Positions 51,553 through 63,524 of a DNA stretch of 64,000 bases are shown in pieces; position 1 is the stretch's first letter; every line of letters begins with the position of its first letter. This DNA is from Nocardioides guangzhouensis (GTDB lineage Bacteria > Actinomycetota > Actinomycetes > Propionibacteriales > Nocardioidaceae), in contig NZ_SDKM01000002.1 of the NCBI RefSeq assembly GCF_004519545.1, positions 1 through 64,000 of the forward strand, read 5' to 3'. The notes below the pieces were generated by a model. It saw only the letters and a list, made by a program, of their open reading frames with translations, searched no databases and was not told the DNA's origin. A program made the position numbers and the translations under genes.

Positions 51553-53640
51553 ATGGCGGACAAGAACGGCAGGAAGGCCACCCAGCACGACCTCGAAGCG
51601 CCCGGGCCCGACCGGATTCGCAACGTCGTGCTGGTCGGGCCCAGTGGATCCGGCAAGACCTCCCTCCTGGAGGCCCTCCTCGCGTCGTCCGGCGCGATCT
51701 CCCGCGCTGGCTCGGTGATCGACGGCACCACCGTCTCCGACTACGAGGAACCCGAGCAGCAGCACCAACGCTCGGTGTCGCTCGCGGTCGCGCCGCTGGT
51801 GCACCAAGGGGTCAAGATCAACCTGATCGACACCCCCGGGTACGCCGACTTCGGCGGCGAGGTGCGGGCCGGCCTGCGTGCCGCTGACGCCGCGCTGTTC
51901 GTGATCGCGGCCAACGAGTCCGTCGACGACGCGAGCCGCCACCTGTGGCGCGAGTGCGCCCAGGTCGGGATGCCGCGCGCCGTGGTGGTCACCAAGCTCG
52001 ACCACGCGCGCGCCGACCACGACGGCGTGGTCGCCTCCTGCCAGGCGGTGTTCGGCGACAAGGTGATGCCGGTCTTCGTGCCGGTCCGCGACGGCGACAC
52101 AGTGTCCGCGGTCGACCACCTGCTCGACCCGTCCTCGACCGACGACCGTCGCGACTCCCTGATCGAGGCGGTCATCGAGGAGTCCGAGGACGAGGGCCTG
52201 ATGGACCGGTACCTCGGCGGCGAGGAGGTCACCGAGAAGACCCTGGTCGCCGACCTCGAGACCGCGATGGCCAAGGGCTCCTTCCACCCGGTGGTGCCCG
52301 CCTGCGCGACCAGCGGCGTCGGCTGCACCGAGCTGCTCGACCTCGTGGTGTCCGGCTTCCCGCCGCCGCACGAGCACCCCTCGCCCGAGGTGTTCCTACC
52401 CTCGGGAGCGCCGGCCGCCGCGATCTCCGCCGACCCGGCCGGGCCGCTGGTGGCCGAGGTGGTGAAGACCACGAGCGACCCGTACGTCGGCCGGGTCAGC
52501 ATCGTCCGGGTCTTCTCCGGCACCCTCCAGCCCGACCAGCCACTGCACGTCTCCGGCCACTTCTCGTCGTTCTTCGGCGAGGAGAGCGGCCACGAGGACC
52601 ACGACGCCGACGAGCGGTCGGGCGCGCTCTCGTTCCCGTTCGGCAACGCGCTGGTCAACGCCTCGAAGCTGGTGGCCGGTGACATCGGCAGCGTCAGCCG
52701 GCTGACCACCGCCGAGACCGGCGACACCCTCTCGGACCCGGACGACCCGCGAGTGCTCAAGCCGTGGTCGATGCCCGACCCGCAGCTGCCGGTCGCGGTC
52801 GAGGCGGCCACCCGCTCCGACGAGGACAAGATGTCATCCGCGCTCACCCGGCTCGCCGCCGAGGACCCGAGCCTGCGGGTCGAGCGCAACCCCGAGACCC
52901 AGCAGGTGGTGCTGTGGGTGCTCGGCGAGGCGCACGTCGAGGTGGCGCTCGACCGGCTGTCCCGGCGGTACGGCGTCACCGTCGAGCAGCGCGAGCTCGT
53001 CATCCCGCTGCGGGAGACCTTTGCCGGGAAGGCGCGCGGCAAGGGACGCCACGTCAAGCAGTCCGGCGGGCACGGTCAGTACGCCGTGTGCGACATCGAG
53101 GTCGAGCCGCTCCCGCCGGGCTCGGGGCTGGAGTTCCTCGACAAGGTCGTCGGAGGCGCCGTACCCCGCCAGTTCATCCCGTCGGTGGAGAAGGGCGTGA
53201 TCGCGCAGATGCAGCGTGGGGTGCGCAACGGCTACCCGGTGGTCGACCTCCGCGTGACCCTGCTCGACGGCAAGGCCCACAGCGTCGACAGCTCGGACAT
53301 GGCGTTCCAGGCCGCCGGCGCGCTCGCCCTGCGCGAGGCCGCCGAGAGCGCGGGCGTGGTGATGCTCGAGCCGTACGACGAGATCGCGGTCGTGGTGCAG
53401 GACGACCTCGTCGGCGAGGTGATGAGCGACGTCTCCTCGCGCCGGGGTCGGCTGAGCGGCACCGACAAGCTCGGCGACGACCGCACCGTCGTACGCGCGG
53501 TGGTGCCGCAGACCGAGCTGGTCCGCTACGCCATCGACCTGCGCTCGTCGACGCACGGCGCGGGCACGTTCACGCGGACGTTCGCGGAGTACGAACCGAT
53601 GGCCGAGGACCTCGCCCGCCAGGTGGCGCCGCGGTCCTGA
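51553..53640 (+). CDS. EF-G-like translational GTPase (EF-G2)
   Basis: A 695-residue paralogue of elongation factor G. It has the GTPase domain (about 20-280), domain II (about 300-395), III, IV (ARGKGRHVKQSGGHGQYAVCDIEVEPL) and V (EPYDEIAVVVQDDLVGEVMSDVSSRRGRL). The P-loop is GPSGSGKTS (29-37), not the AHIDAGKTT of EF-G. Switch I has RSVS (73-76) for RGIT, and switch II has DTPGY with Tyr97 where EF-G has the catalytic His. Ribosome-stimulated GTP hydrolysis is therefore doubtful; mycobacterial EF-G2 also lacks it. The Shine-Dalgarno is distant from ATG 51553. Confidence 0.93.
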   Translation: MADKNGRKATQHDLEAPGPDRIRNVVLVGPSGSGKTSLLEALLASSGAISRAGSVIDGTTVSDYEEPEQQHQRSVSLAVAPLVHQGVKINLIDTPGYADFGGEVRAGLRAADAALFVIAANESVDDASRHLWRECAQVGMPRAVVVTKLDHARADHDGVVASCQAVFGDKVMPVFVPVRDGDTVSAVDHLLDPSSTDDRRDSLIEAVIEESEDEGLMDRYLGGEEVTEKTLVADLETAMAKGSFHPVVPACATSGVGCTELLDLVVSGFPPPHEHPSPEVFLPSGAPAAAISADPAGPLVAEVVKTTSDPYVGRVSIVRVFSGTLQPDQPLHVSGHFSSFFGEESGHEDHDADERSGALSFPFGNALVNASKLVAGDIGSVSRLTTAETGDTLSDPDDPRVLKPWSMPDPQLPVAVEAATRSDEDKMSSALTRLAAEDPSLRVERNPETQQVVLWVLGEAHVEVALDRLSRRYGVTVEQRELVIPLRETFAGKARGKGRHVKQSGGHGQYAVCDIEVEPLPPGSGLEFLDKVVGGAVPRQFIPSVEKGVIAQMQRGVRNGYPVVDLRVTLLDGKAHSVDSSDMAFQAAGALALREAAESAGVVMLEPYDEIAVVVQDDLVGEVMSDVSSRRGRLSGTDKLGDDRTVVRAVVPQTELVRYAIDLRSSTHGAGTFTRTFAEYEPMAEDLARQVAPRS

Positions 53641-53669
53641 GTCGTTTCCGACCCGGTCGGGCCGGTCGG

Positions 53670-54122
53670 TCAGCCGCGGCGGGCGCCGCGGTCGGTGAGC
53701 AGCGTGCACCAGCGCTCGGCGAGCTCGCCGGGCTTCGCGTGCCCGTCCGCGCCGGGGACGTCGCGCGCCACGCCGTAGCCGAGCCTCGTGTCGCTGGCGG
53801 TGTCGAGCACCCACACCTGGTGGCCGGCGGCGAGCGCGGACCGGAGCCGCTCGACCTGGCTGTTGCTGAAGGTCAGGGACGGTGGGGAGCCGCTGCCGGA
53901 GAGGACGTAGCGCCGGCCGCCGTTGCGGAGCACGAGGCTGCCGCGGCTGCGGGAGACCTCGACGTCGCCGGGTGCGGAGTCGACGACCGTCCTCTCCGGT
54001 GTGCTCAGGGTGACCCGGCCGTGCTCGAGGTGCAGGATCACGGGCACGCAGCCGCCGCGGATCCGTCCTCGTCGCCAGTAGAGCCCGCCGGTCACCGAGT
54101 CCGTCATGGGTGCACTGGTCAT
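53670..54122 (-). CDS. Conserved-looking hypothetical protein
   Basis: A 150-residue, mostly beta protein. The pattern of short strands in the first 85 residues (VILHLEHGRVTLSTPERTVV, SLVLRNGGRRYVLSGSG) recalls a PH-like barrel, followed by helices with WVLDTASDTRLGYG. No signal peptide or membrane helix. Its ATG overlaps the upstream stop by four bases; a second ATG at 54107 is possible. Function unknown. Confidence 0.72.
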   Translation of the reverse strand: MTSAPMTDSVTGGLYWRRGRIRGGCVPVILHLEHGRVTLSTPERTVVDSAPGDVEVSRSRGSLVLRNGGRRYVLSGSGSPPSLTFSNSQVERLRSALAAGHQVWVLDTASDTRLGYGVARDVPGADGHAKPGELAERWCTLLTDRGARRG

Positions 54123-54685
54123 CGCGCGAGCATATTGGTCCCCAGCACCTCGTAGCGCGGCCGTTTGCGCGGTCCTTCACCGAGGTACGACGCGACCAGC
54201 GCGAGCTCGTCCACCCGCCACTCCGGGCCGGCGTACCCCTCGAGCAGGCGGACCCAGTTGCTTGCCTCCGCAGGGCGTCCGAGCCGGGCCAGGGTGAGGT
54301 GGGCGCGGAACTTCCCGCCCTCCGGCTCGGCCCCCGCCTTGCTCGCCGCCGCTCGCGCGCCCGTGGCCAGCCGGGACAGCTCGGTGCGCGCGGTGTCGTC
54401 GCCGTCGACGCCGGCCCACAGCACGCGCGCCCTTGCTGCGTTGGGGAACGCGCCCCCGCCGCGGACCTGCAGGTCGAACGCCGTACGTCGCTTGGCCGCC
54501 CGCGCCAGCCGCTCGAGGAGGTCGTCGAGCCGCCGCTCCTCCACGTCCGGCATGAACGCCAGGGTCAGGTGCCACTGCTCCGGCAGCGTCCACCGGAACG
54601 GCCCCGCCTCCCGCCGCGGCGCCAGGAACGCGTCGAGGTCCTCGACCACGCGCTCCGGTGGGATCACCGCCACGAAGAGCCTCAT
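54119..54685 (-). CDS. thpR: RNA 2',3'-cyclic phosphodiesterase
   Basis: A 188-residue 2H phosphoesterase (old name 2'-5' RNA ligase). The two catalytic HxTx motifs are HLTLAF and HLTLAR, about 95 residues apart, and the N-terminus is MRLFVAVIPP. It opens 2',3'-cyclic phosphates on RNA ends. ATG 54685 is preferred over an in-frame earlier start because it begins the conserved RLFVAV strand. The gene overlaps the hypothetical protein gene downstream. Confidence 0.92.
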   Translation of the reverse strand: MRLFVAVIPPERVVEDLDAFLAPRREAGPFRWTLPEQWHLTLAFMPDVEERRLDDLLERLARAAKRRTAFDLQVRGGGAFPNAARARVLWAGVDGDDTARTELSRLATGARAAASKAGAEPEGGKFRAHLTLARLGRPAEASNWVRLLEGYAGPEWRVDELALVASYLGEGPRKRPRYEVLGTNMLAR

Positions 54686-54695
54686 GCGCCCCATC

Positions 54696-54741
54696 TTGAC
54701 GGGCAGTTCTGGCACTTGTCGGCCGGAATTCTGCCCGTCAA
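54696..54741. repeat. Long inverted repeat, 3' of the acyl-CoA dehydrogenase gene
   Basis: TTGACGGGCAG (54696-54706) and CTGCCCGTCAA (54731-54741) are exact complements. Inside them TTCTGGC and GCCGGAA also pair with one G-U, making one long stem-loop. It adjoins the terminator hairpin and overlaps the upstream region of thpR. Confidence 0.65.
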
Positions 54742-54742
54742 G

Positions 54743-54776
54743 CGCAGGATTCCCCGGTCCACGGGGGAATCCTGCG
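54743..54776 (-). terminator. Hairpin terminator of the acyl-CoA dehydrogenase gene
   Basis: CGCAGGATTCCCC pairs with GGGGAATCCTGCG across an 8-base loop: 13 perfect pairs six bases after the stop. The core GATTCCCC/GGGGAATC is shared with the menB hairpin. Confidence 0.7.
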
Positions 54777-54782
54777 GCCGAC

Positions 54783-55928
54783 CTACAGCCCCAGGTCCCG
54801 CCCGATCAGCTCCTTCATGATCTCGTTCGAGCCGGCCCAGATCTTGGTGACCCGGGCGTCCCGCCAGGCGCGGGCGACGCGGTACTCGTTCATGAAGCCG
54901 TAGCCGCCGTGCAGCTGGACGCAGTGGTCGAGCACCTCGCTCTGCACCTGGGCGGTCCACCACTTGGCCTTGGCGGCGTCGATCGGGGTGAGGTCGCCCT
55001 CGGCGTGCGCGGCGACGCACTGGTCGACGTACGCCTGGGTCACCTCGACCCGGGTGAACAGGTCGGCGAGCAGGAACTTGTTGTGCTGGAACTGGCCGAT
55101 CGACTGGCCGAACGCCTTGCGGTCCTTGGTGTAAGCGAGCGTCTCGTCCAAGATCTGCCGGGCGTGCGCGAGGTTGGTGACCGCGGAGCCGAGCCGCTCC
55201 TGCGGCAGCCACGTCATCATGTGGATGAAGCCGTGGTCGAGCTCGCCGACGATGTTCTCCGACGGCACGCGGACGTCCGTGAAGCTCAGCTCGGCGGTGT
55301 CGGACTCGTCCTGGCCGACCTTGTCGAGCTTGCGGCCGCGGGAGAAGCCCTCGCGGGTCGACTCGACCGCGAACAGGGTGATGCCACGGGCCTTCTTCTC
55401 CGGCGAGGTCCGGGCCGCGACCAGCACCAGGTCGGCGGAGTAGCCGTTGGTGATGAAGGTCTTGGAGCCGTTGAGGACCCAGTCGTCGCCGTCCTTGACC
55501 GCGGTGGTCTTGAGCGCGGCCAGGTCGGAGCCGCCGGACGGCTCGGTCATGCCGATCGCGGTCAGCAGCTCACCGGAGCAGAAGCCGGGGAGCCAGCGCT
55601 GCTTCTGCTCGTCGGTGGTCAGGTGCACGAGGTACGGCGCCACGATGTCGGCGTGGATGCCGAGGCAGGACGGGAGCGCCATGTTGACCTTCGCCAGCTC
55701 CTCGGTGAGCACCGCGTTGAAGCGGTAGTCGCCGGCCTCGGAGCCGCCGTACTGCTCGGGGACCTCGAGGCCGAGGAAGCCCTGCTTGCCGGCCTCGATC
55801 CAGAAGTCGCGCGGGATCGCCTTCGCCTCGGCGTACGCGTCGAGGTGCGGGATCACCTGGCGCTCGAGGAACTCCCGGACGGAGGAGCGGAACGACTCGT
55901 GGTCGGCGTCGTACAGCGTGCGCTTCAT
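54783..55928 (-). CDS. Acyl-CoA dehydrogenase
   Basis: A 381-residue FAD enzyme forming the alpha-beta double bond of acyl-CoA. It has IGMTEPSGGSDLAALKTTA, TFITNGYSADLVLVAART, DRKAFGQSIGQFQ and CVQLHGGYGFMNEYRVARAWRDARVTKIW; a catalytic Glu is expected in the YGFMNEY region. Chain-length preference cannot be read. A palindrome over its -10 box suggests repression by a fatty-acid-sensing TetR-type protein not in the window. Confidence 0.93.
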   Translation of the reverse strand: MKRTLYDADHESFRSSVREFLERQVIPHLDAYAEAKAIPRDFWIEAGKQGFLGLEVPEQYGGSEAGDYRFNAVLTEELAKVNMALPSCLGIHADIVAPYLVHLTTDEQKQRWLPGFCSGELLTAIGMTEPSGGSDLAALKTTAVKDGDDWVLNGSKTFITNGYSADLVLVAARTSPEKKARGITLFAVESTREGFSRGRKLDKVGQDESDTAELSFTDVRVPSENIVGELDHGFIHMMTWLPQERLGSAVTNLAHARQILDETLAYTKDRKAFGQSIGQFQHNKFLLADLFTRVEVTQAYVDQCVAAHAEGDLTPIDAAKAKWWTAQVQSEVLDHCVQLHGGYGFMNEYRVARAWRDARVTKIWAGSNEIMKELIGRDLGL

Positions 55929-55936
55929 ACCGCCGC

Positions 55937-55953
55937 ATCTTACTCACCGGTAA
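55937..55953 (-). promoter_or_regulatory. Promoter and operator of the acyl-CoA dehydrogenase gene
   Basis: The -10 box TAAGAT (55937-55942, minus strand) lies eight bases before the ATG. TTACTCACCGGTAA (55940-55953), an imperfect palindrome with TTAC/GTAA ends, overlaps it, so a bound repressor would block RNA polymerase. Confidence 0.5.
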
Positions 55954-56068
55954 CCGCCGCCGAAATGTGATCGTTGCCTCCCGGTCACGCATCCCCGCCC
56001 CGACGGGTGGGTACCTGTGCTTGGATCGTTCAAACCATCAGCCCGGGGTCGTGAGAAGAGGTTCAGCG

Positions 56069-58279
<2,211 letters not shown>

Positions 58280-58281
58280 CC

Positions 58282-60687
58282 GTGCCGGAGCAGCGGAGGG
58301 TCCCGAGGAAGCCGACCAGCACGTACCGCCTCCAGGTCACCGAGGACCTCGACCTGTTCGCAGCGGCGCGGCTGCTGCCCTACCTGCACGACCTCGGCGC
58401 CGACTGGGTCTACCTCTCCCCGCTGCTGGCCGCCGAGCCGGGCAGCACCCACGGGTACGACGTGGTGGCCCACGACCACGTCGACGCCTCGCGCGGCGGA
58501 GCAGAAGGGCTGGCGGCCCTGTCCGCGGAGGCCCGCCGGCTCGGGCTCGGCGTGCTTGTCGACATCGTGCCCAACCACGTCGGCGTGGCCACCCCGCACG
58601 AGGACCCGTGGTGGTGGGACGTGCTCCGGCACGGCCGGGCCAGCGAGCACGCGCAGGCGTTCGACGTGGACTGGGCGGTCGGCGACGGGCGGATCCGGAT
58701 CCCGGTGGTCGGCGACGACGACCAGCCCGAGCCCGGCGGTCCGATCGCGCACCTGACCGTCGCCGACGACGAGCTGCACTACCACGACCACCGCTTCCCG
58801 CTGGCGCCCGGCAGCGCCGACGACGGGGCGGACGCCGACACCGTGCACGCCCGCCAGCACTACGAGCTGGTCAACTGGCACGTCGCCGACGAGGGGCTCA
58901 ACTACCGCCGGTTCTTCGCGGTCAACACGCTGGCCGCGGTCCGGGTCGAGGACCCCGCGGTGTTCGCCGACTCCCACGTCGAGATCAAGCGGTGGTTCGA
59001 CGAGGGCCTGGTCGACGGACTCCGGGTCGACCACCCCGACGGGTTGCGCGACCCCGGGGGCTACCTCGCGGACCTGGCCGACCTCACCGGTGGGGCCTAC
59101 GTGCTGGTCGAGAAGATCCTCGAGCTTCGAGACGCCTCGTCCCCCGACTCGTCAGCCCCCGAGATGGAGGAGCTGCCGCCGTCGTGGTCGACGGAGGGCA
59201 CCACCGGCTACGACGCGCTGGCGTACGTCGACCGGGTGCTCACCGACCCGGCCGGCGAGGCACCGCTGGACGCGCTGGAGACCAGGCTGCGCGGCGGCCC
59301 GGTCGACTGGGCGGCGATGGTGCACGGGACCAAGCGCGCGGTCGCCGACGGCATCCTGCAGTCGGAGGTCCGGCGGATCACCCGCGAGGTGCGCCGGGTC
59401 CGGTCCGGGCTGCGGTTCGACGACGTGGCGGACGCGGTCGCCGAGCTGCTCGCCTGCTTCCCGGTCTACCGCTCCTACCTGCCCGAGGGGCGCGAGCACC
59501 TCGACCAGGCGTTCGCGTCGGCCCGCACGTGGCGCCCCGACCTCGCGGCGGCGTACGACGCGCTCCTGCCGGTGCTCGCCGACCCGACGTCGCCGCCCGC
59601 GCAGCGCTTCCAGCAGACCAGCGGGATGGTGATGGCCAAGGGCGTCGAGGACTGTGCGTTCTACCGCTGGTCGCGGCTCACCTCGCTGACCGAGGTGGGT
59701 GGCGACCCGTCGGTGTTCTCGGTCGACCCGGCCGCGTTCCACGCCTGGGCGGGGCTGCGTCAGCACGAGTGGCCCGACGCGATGACCACGCTCTCGACGC
59801 ACGACACCAAACGCGGCGAGGACGTCCGGGCCCGGATCACCGTGCTCGCCGAGCTCCCCGACCTGTGGTCGGAGACGCTCGACGGGCTGCTGGCCGCGGC
59901 GCCGGTGCCGGACCCGGGCTTCGGCAACCTGCTCTGGCAGGCGGTGGTGGGGGCCTGGCCCGCGAGCGTCGACGGCGGACCGCCTGTGGACCTGCGCGAC
60001 CGGCTGCACGCGTACGCCGAGAAGGCGATGCGCGAGGCCGGGGACCGGACCACCTGGACCGACCCGGACGAGACCTACGAGACCGCCGTCCACGCGGCGG
60101 TCGACGCGGCCTTCGACCACCCGCGTGTGCGCGACCTGGTCACCGCGACCGCGTCCCGGCTGGCCGACCCGGGGTGGACCAACGCGCTGTCCGCGAAGCT
60201 GCTGGCGCTGACCCTGCCCGGGGTGCCCGACGTCTACCAGGGCAGCGAGCTCTGGGAGCAGAGCCTGGTCGACCCCGACAACCGTCGGCCGGTCGACTTC
60301 GACCTGCGCGCCCGGCTGCTGGCCGAGGCCACGCACCGACCGCCGGCCGGCCTCGACGACCCCGGCGCCGCCAAGCTCGCGGTCACCGCGGCCGCGCTCC
60401 GGCTGCGACGCGACCGCCCCGACCTGTTCACGACGTACGCACCCCTCGCGGCCGAGGGTGCCGCCGCCGACCACGCGCTCGCCTTCGACCGGGGTGGTGC
60501 GGTCACGGTGGTCACCCGGCTGCCGGTCGGGCTGGCCGCCCGCGGCGGGTGGGGCGACGCCGTGCTCCGGCTGCCCGACGGGTCCTGGACCGAGCAGGTG
60601 AGCGGGCGGCGCTTCAGCGGAGCCGTGCGCCTGTCCGACCTGCTCGCCGACCTCCCGGTCGCGCTGCTCGCGGAGGACGGGCGGTGA
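58282..60687 (+). CDS. treY: Maltooligosyl trehalose synthase
   Basis: An 801-residue GH13 enzyme turning the reducing end of maltodextrin into a trehalose unit. It opens PTSTYRLQV and has [63 protein letters not shown] and [13 protein letters not shown]. Between VEKILE and EELPPSW there is an extra [14 protein letters not shown], apparently from a repeat-like insertion at 59119. GTG 58282 follows GGAAGGG, two bases after glgX. Confidence 0.95.
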   Translation: MPEQRRVPRKPTSTYRLQVTEDLDLFAAARLLPYLHDLGADWVYLSPLLAAEPGSTHGYDVVAHDHVDASRGGAEGLAALSAEARRLGLGVLVDIVPNHVGVATPHEDPWWWDVLRHGRASEHAQAFDVDWAVGDGRIRIPVVGDDDQPEPGGPIAHLTVADDELHYHDHRFPLAPGSADDGADADTVHARQHYELVNWHVADEGLNYRRFFAVNTLAAVRVEDPAVFADSHVEIKRWFDEGLVDGLRVDHPDGLRDPGGYLADLADLTGGAYVLVEKILELRDASSPDSSAPEMEELPPSWSTEGTTGYDALAYVDRVLTDPAGEAPLDALETRLRGGPVDWAAMVHGTKRAVADGILQSEVRRITREVRRVRSGLRFDDVADAVAELLACFPVYRSYLPEGREHLDQAFASARTWRPDLAAAYDALLPVLADPTSPPAQRFQQTSGMVMAKGVEDCAFYRWSRLTSLTEVGGDPSVFSVDPAAFHAWAGLRQHEWPDAMTTLSTHDTKRGEDVRARITVLAELPDLWSETLDGLLAAAPVPDPGFGNLLWQAVVGAWPASVDGGPPVDLRDRLHAYAEKAMREAGDRTTWTDPDETYETAVHAAVDAAFDHPRVRDLVTATASRLADPGWTNALSAKLLALTLPGVPDVYQGSELWEQSLVDPDNRRPVDFDLRARLLAEATHRPPAGLDDPGAAKLAVTAAALRLRRDRPDLFTTYAPLAAEGAAADHALAFDRGGAVTVVTRLPVGLAARGGWGDAVLRLPDGSWTEQVSGRRFSGAVRLSDLLADLPVALLAEDGR
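59119..59166. repeat. In-frame repeat-like insertion inside treY
   Basis: CTCGAGCTTCGAGACGCC begins an extra stretch coding for about 14 residues not expected in TreY. The core resembles the TCGA-rich palindromic repeats noted at 1-24 and 23391. Comparison is from memory. Confidence 0.4.
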
Positions 60688-62429
60688 GCCGCCCAGCCCG
60701 CGGCCCGTACGACGTGTGGGCGCCGTTCCCCGAGCGCGTGCGGCTCGCCATCGGCGACGCCGTGGTCCCGATGACCCGCGGCGACGACGGCTGGTGGACG
60801 CCCGACGGTCCGCTGCCCGGAGGCGCCGACCTGGACTACGGCTACCTCCTCGACGACGACGAGCACCCGGTCCCCGACCCGCGGTCACGCCGGCAGCCGC
60901 GCGGGGTGCACGGGCGCTCCCGCCGCTTCGACCCGTCGGCGCACGCCTGGCAGGACGGTGCCTGGACCGGCCGCCAGCTGGCAGGTGCGGTGGTCTACGA
61001 GCTGCACCTCGGCACCTTCACCCCCGAGGGCACCCTCGACGCCGCGGCCACCCGGCTCGGACACCTGCGGTCGATCGGCGTCGACTTCGTCGAGCTGATG
61101 CCGGTCAACGCGTTCAACGGGACCCACAACTGGGGCTACGACGGGGTGCTCTGGTTCGCCGTGCACGAGGAGTACGGCGGCCCGGCGGCGTACCAGCGCT
61201 TCGTCGACGCCTGCCACGCCGCCGGGCTGGGCGTGATCCAGGACGTCGTCCACAACCACCTCGGGCCGTCCGGCAACTACCTGCCCCGGTTCGGGCCGTA
61301 CCTCAAGCAGGGCCGGAACACGTGGGGCGACCTGGTCAACCTCGACGACGAGGGGTCGGCGGAGGTCCGGCGCTACGTCCTCGACAACGCGCTGATGTTC
61401 CTGCGCGACCTCCACGTCGACGGGTTGCGGCTCGACGCCGTGCACGCGCTGTCGGACGAGTCCGCGACCCACCTGCTCGAGGAGCTCGCGGTCGAGGTGG
61501 CAGCAGCGTCGGCACACGTCGGCCGCCCGCTCACGCTGATCGCCGAGTCCGACCTCAACGACCCGCGGCTGGTCACCCCGCGCGAGGCCGGCGGCTACGG
61601 CCTCGACGCGCAGTGGAGCGACGACTTCCACCACGCGGTGCACGTGGCGCTGACCCGCGAGACAGACGGCTACTACGCGGACTTCGAGCCGCTCTGCGCG
61701 CTGGCGAAGGTGTGCGAGCGCGGCTTCTTCCACGACGGCACCTTCTCCTCGTTCCGGGGCCGCGACCACGGCGTGCCGATCGACACCGCGGCGATGCCGA
61801 CCTGGCGGCTGGTGGTGTGCAGCCAGAACCACGACCAGATCGGCAACCGGGCCCGCGGCGACCGGCTCACCGAGGTGCTCGACGACGACCAGCTCGGCTG
61901 TGCCGCGCTGCTCACACTCGCCGGCCCGTTCACGCCGATGCTGTTCCAGGGCGAGGAGTTCGCCGCCTCGACACCGTTCCAGTTCTTCACCTCGCACCCC
62001 GAGGAGGACCTCGGTCGGGCCACTGCGGAGGGTCGGATCGCCGAGTTCGAGCGGATGGGCTGGGACCCCGCCGAGGTGCCCGACCCGCAGGACCCCGCGA
62101 CGTTCGCGCGCTCGAAGCTCGACTGGTCGGAGGCCGGTTCGGGGCGCGGCGCCCGGCTGCTCGCGACGTACCGCCGGCTGGCGGAGCTGCGCCGCGAGCG
62201 ACCGGAGCTCACCGACCCGTCGTTCGCCTCGGTCGCCTGCACGGCCGACGAGGACCGGGGCGTGTTCACGATGGCCCGGGGCGACCTGCTGGTGGTGGTC
62301 AACGTCGGTGACGGTGCCGTCGACCTGCCGGTGACCCACGAGGAGCTGCTGTTCGCGACCGGACCGTCCGTCGCGCTCACCGAGGACACGCTCCGGCTCG
62401 GTCCGCACGCCGGCGCGCTCCTCGCCTGA
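60684..62429 (+). CDS. treZ: Malto-oligosyltrehalose trehalohydrolase
   Basis: A 581-residue GH13 enzyme releasing trehalose from the TreY product. An N-terminal beta domain (about 1-85) precedes [67 protein letters not shown] and [16 protein letters not shown]. The GTG start overlaps the treY stop (GTGA). Together with glgX and treY it forms the glycogen-to-trehalose route used for osmotic and desiccation tolerance. Confidence 0.95.
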   Translation: MSRPARGPYDVWAPFPERVRLAIGDAVVPMTRGDDGWWTPDGPLPGGADLDYGYLLDDDEHPVPDPRSRRQPRGVHGRSRRFDPSAHAWQDGAWTGRQLAGAVVYELHLGTFTPEGTLDAAATRLGHLRSIGVDFVELMPVNAFNGTHNWGYDGVLWFAVHEEYGGPAAYQRFVDACHAAGLGVIQDVVHNHLGPSGNYLPRFGPYLKQGRNTWGDLVNLDDEGSAEVRRYVLDNALMFLRDLHVDGLRLDAVHALSDESATHLLEELAVEVAAASAHVGRPLTLIAESDLNDPRLVTPREAGGYGLDAQWSDDFHHAVHVALTRETDGYYADFEPLCALAKVCERGFFHDGTFSSFRGRDHGVPIDTAAMPTWRLVVCSQNHDQIGNRARGDRLTEVLDDDQLGCAALLTLAGPFTPMLFQGEEFAASTPFQFFTSHPEEDLGRATAEGRIAEFERMGWDPAEVPDPQDPATFARSKLDWSEAGSGRGARLLATYRRLAELRRERPELTDPSFASVACTADEDRGVFTMARGDLLVVVNVGDGAVDLPVTHEELLFATGPSVALTEDTLRLGPHAGALLA

Positions 62430-62452
62430 TTCCACGCCGGTCTCGGACGCCT

Positions 62453-62532
62453 CCCGGTGAGTCGGCACAAGATGTGCCGGGTCACCGCCCCATCGCCCCG
62501 GCGAGTCGGCACAAGATGTGCCGGGTCACCGC
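62453..62532. repeat. Two tandem 36-bp palindromic repeats
   Basis: Copies at 62453-62488 and 62497-62532 differ at one base; the period is 44. Each carries GAGTCGGCACAAGATGTGCC and folds as CGGCACA-AGA-TGTGCCG flanked in copy 1 by GGTGA/TCACC. They fill the gap between convergent treZ and the WYL gene, so they may act as a two-way terminator or be mobile palindromes. Confidence 0.75.
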
Positions 62533-62534
62533 GA

Positions 62535-63497
62535 TCACCCGTCGCCCTCGATCGACTCGGCCAGCCGGGCCACCAGTGCCGCCATCGCGGACCGCAGCTC
62601 CGGCCCGCCCTCGATCCGGAACGGGAACGGGACCCGGGGCAGCCACTCCTCGGCGTACATCTGCGGGTTGCTGGTGCTGCCCACCAGCACGCAGCCCTCG
62701 TCCGCCTCCTCGAGCCGGCCCATGGTGCGCGGGACCCACGGCGCCACCTCGTCGTACGGCGCGTCGAAGGCGACCCGGGTCGTGAACTCCCAGCCGATCC
62801 CGAGGTTCTCCTCCAGCGCGGCCACCGGGTCGAGCCCCGCGGGCGGGACGAAGGCGTCGCCGGTCTGCTCGGCGCTGCCGATCCGGTCGATCCGGTAGGT
62901 CCGGGTGGCCTCTGCGGACAGGGAGTGGCACAGGAGGTACCAGCGGCCGTGCCGGACCACCACCGCCCAGGGATCCACCTCGGTCTCCCACTCGCGGCCG
63001 GACGCGCTGCGGTAGGACACCCGCACCCGGCGCCCGGTCGCGGCCGCGGCGACCAGCGCGCTCGTCGTGGCGGGGTCCGGGCGAGCGGAGTAGCGGTCCG
63101 GCGTGGCCGACGCGTGGGTCCGCAGCGCCGCCGCCTGCGCGCCGACGCTCTCCGGCAGGGCCCGGATCACCTTGGCCAGGGCGGACCCCACCAGGTCGTC
63201 TGCGTCCGCGGCCTCCGGCTGGCCGTCGAGCACCGCCATCACCAGGCCCAACGCCTCGGACTGGGTGAACATGACCGGCGGCAGCCGGGTGCCGCGACCC
63301 AGTCGGTACCCGCCGTACGGGCCGCGCAGGGACTCGATGGGGATGCCCGCCTCGCGCAGGATGCCGACGTACCGCCGCGCGGCCCGCTCGGTCACGCCGA
63401 GCCGGGTGGCCAGCTCGTCAGCGGTGGCGCCGGGCCGGGTCTGCAGGATCTCGAGCGCGCGCAGTGCCCGGGCGGTGGGGCTGACCTCGGCTGGCAC
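62535..63497 (-). CDS. YafY-type WYL-domain transcriptional regulator
   Basis: A 320-residue regulator. The winged helix (about 5-60) is ALRALEILQTRPGATADELATRLGVTERAARRYVGIL, followed by the WYL domain (about 135-215; VDPWAVVVRHGRWYLLCHS, TYRIDRI) and a WCX dimerisation domain to the end. GTG 63497 has TACCCT seven bases upstream and fits the family start; GTG 63524 would add nine residues. Divergent from a DinB-type gene with inverted repeats between, so it probably controls that gene and itself. Confidence 0.9.
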   Translation of the reverse strand: MPAEVSPTARALRALEILQTRPGATADELATRLGVTERAARRYVGILREAGIPIESLRGPYGGYRLGRGTRLPPVMFTQSEALGLVMAVLDGQPEAADADDLVGSALAKVIRALPESVGAQAAALRTHASATPDRYSARPDPATTSALVAAAATGRRVRVSYRSASGREWETEVDPWAVVVRHGRWYLLCHSLSAEATRTYRIDRIGSAEQTGDAFVPPAGLDPVAALEENLGIGWEFTTRVAFDAPYDEVAPWVPRTMGRLEEADEGCVLVGSTSNPQMYAEEWLPRVPFPFRIEGGPELRSAMAALVARLAESIEGDG

Positions 63498-63524
63498 GCG
63501 GGCAAGGGTAGGAGGTCGGGACAC

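Noticed and set aside
62453..62532. CRISPR array
   Set aside because: Only two units, 8-base gap between them, palindromic through most of the unit, and no cas genes.
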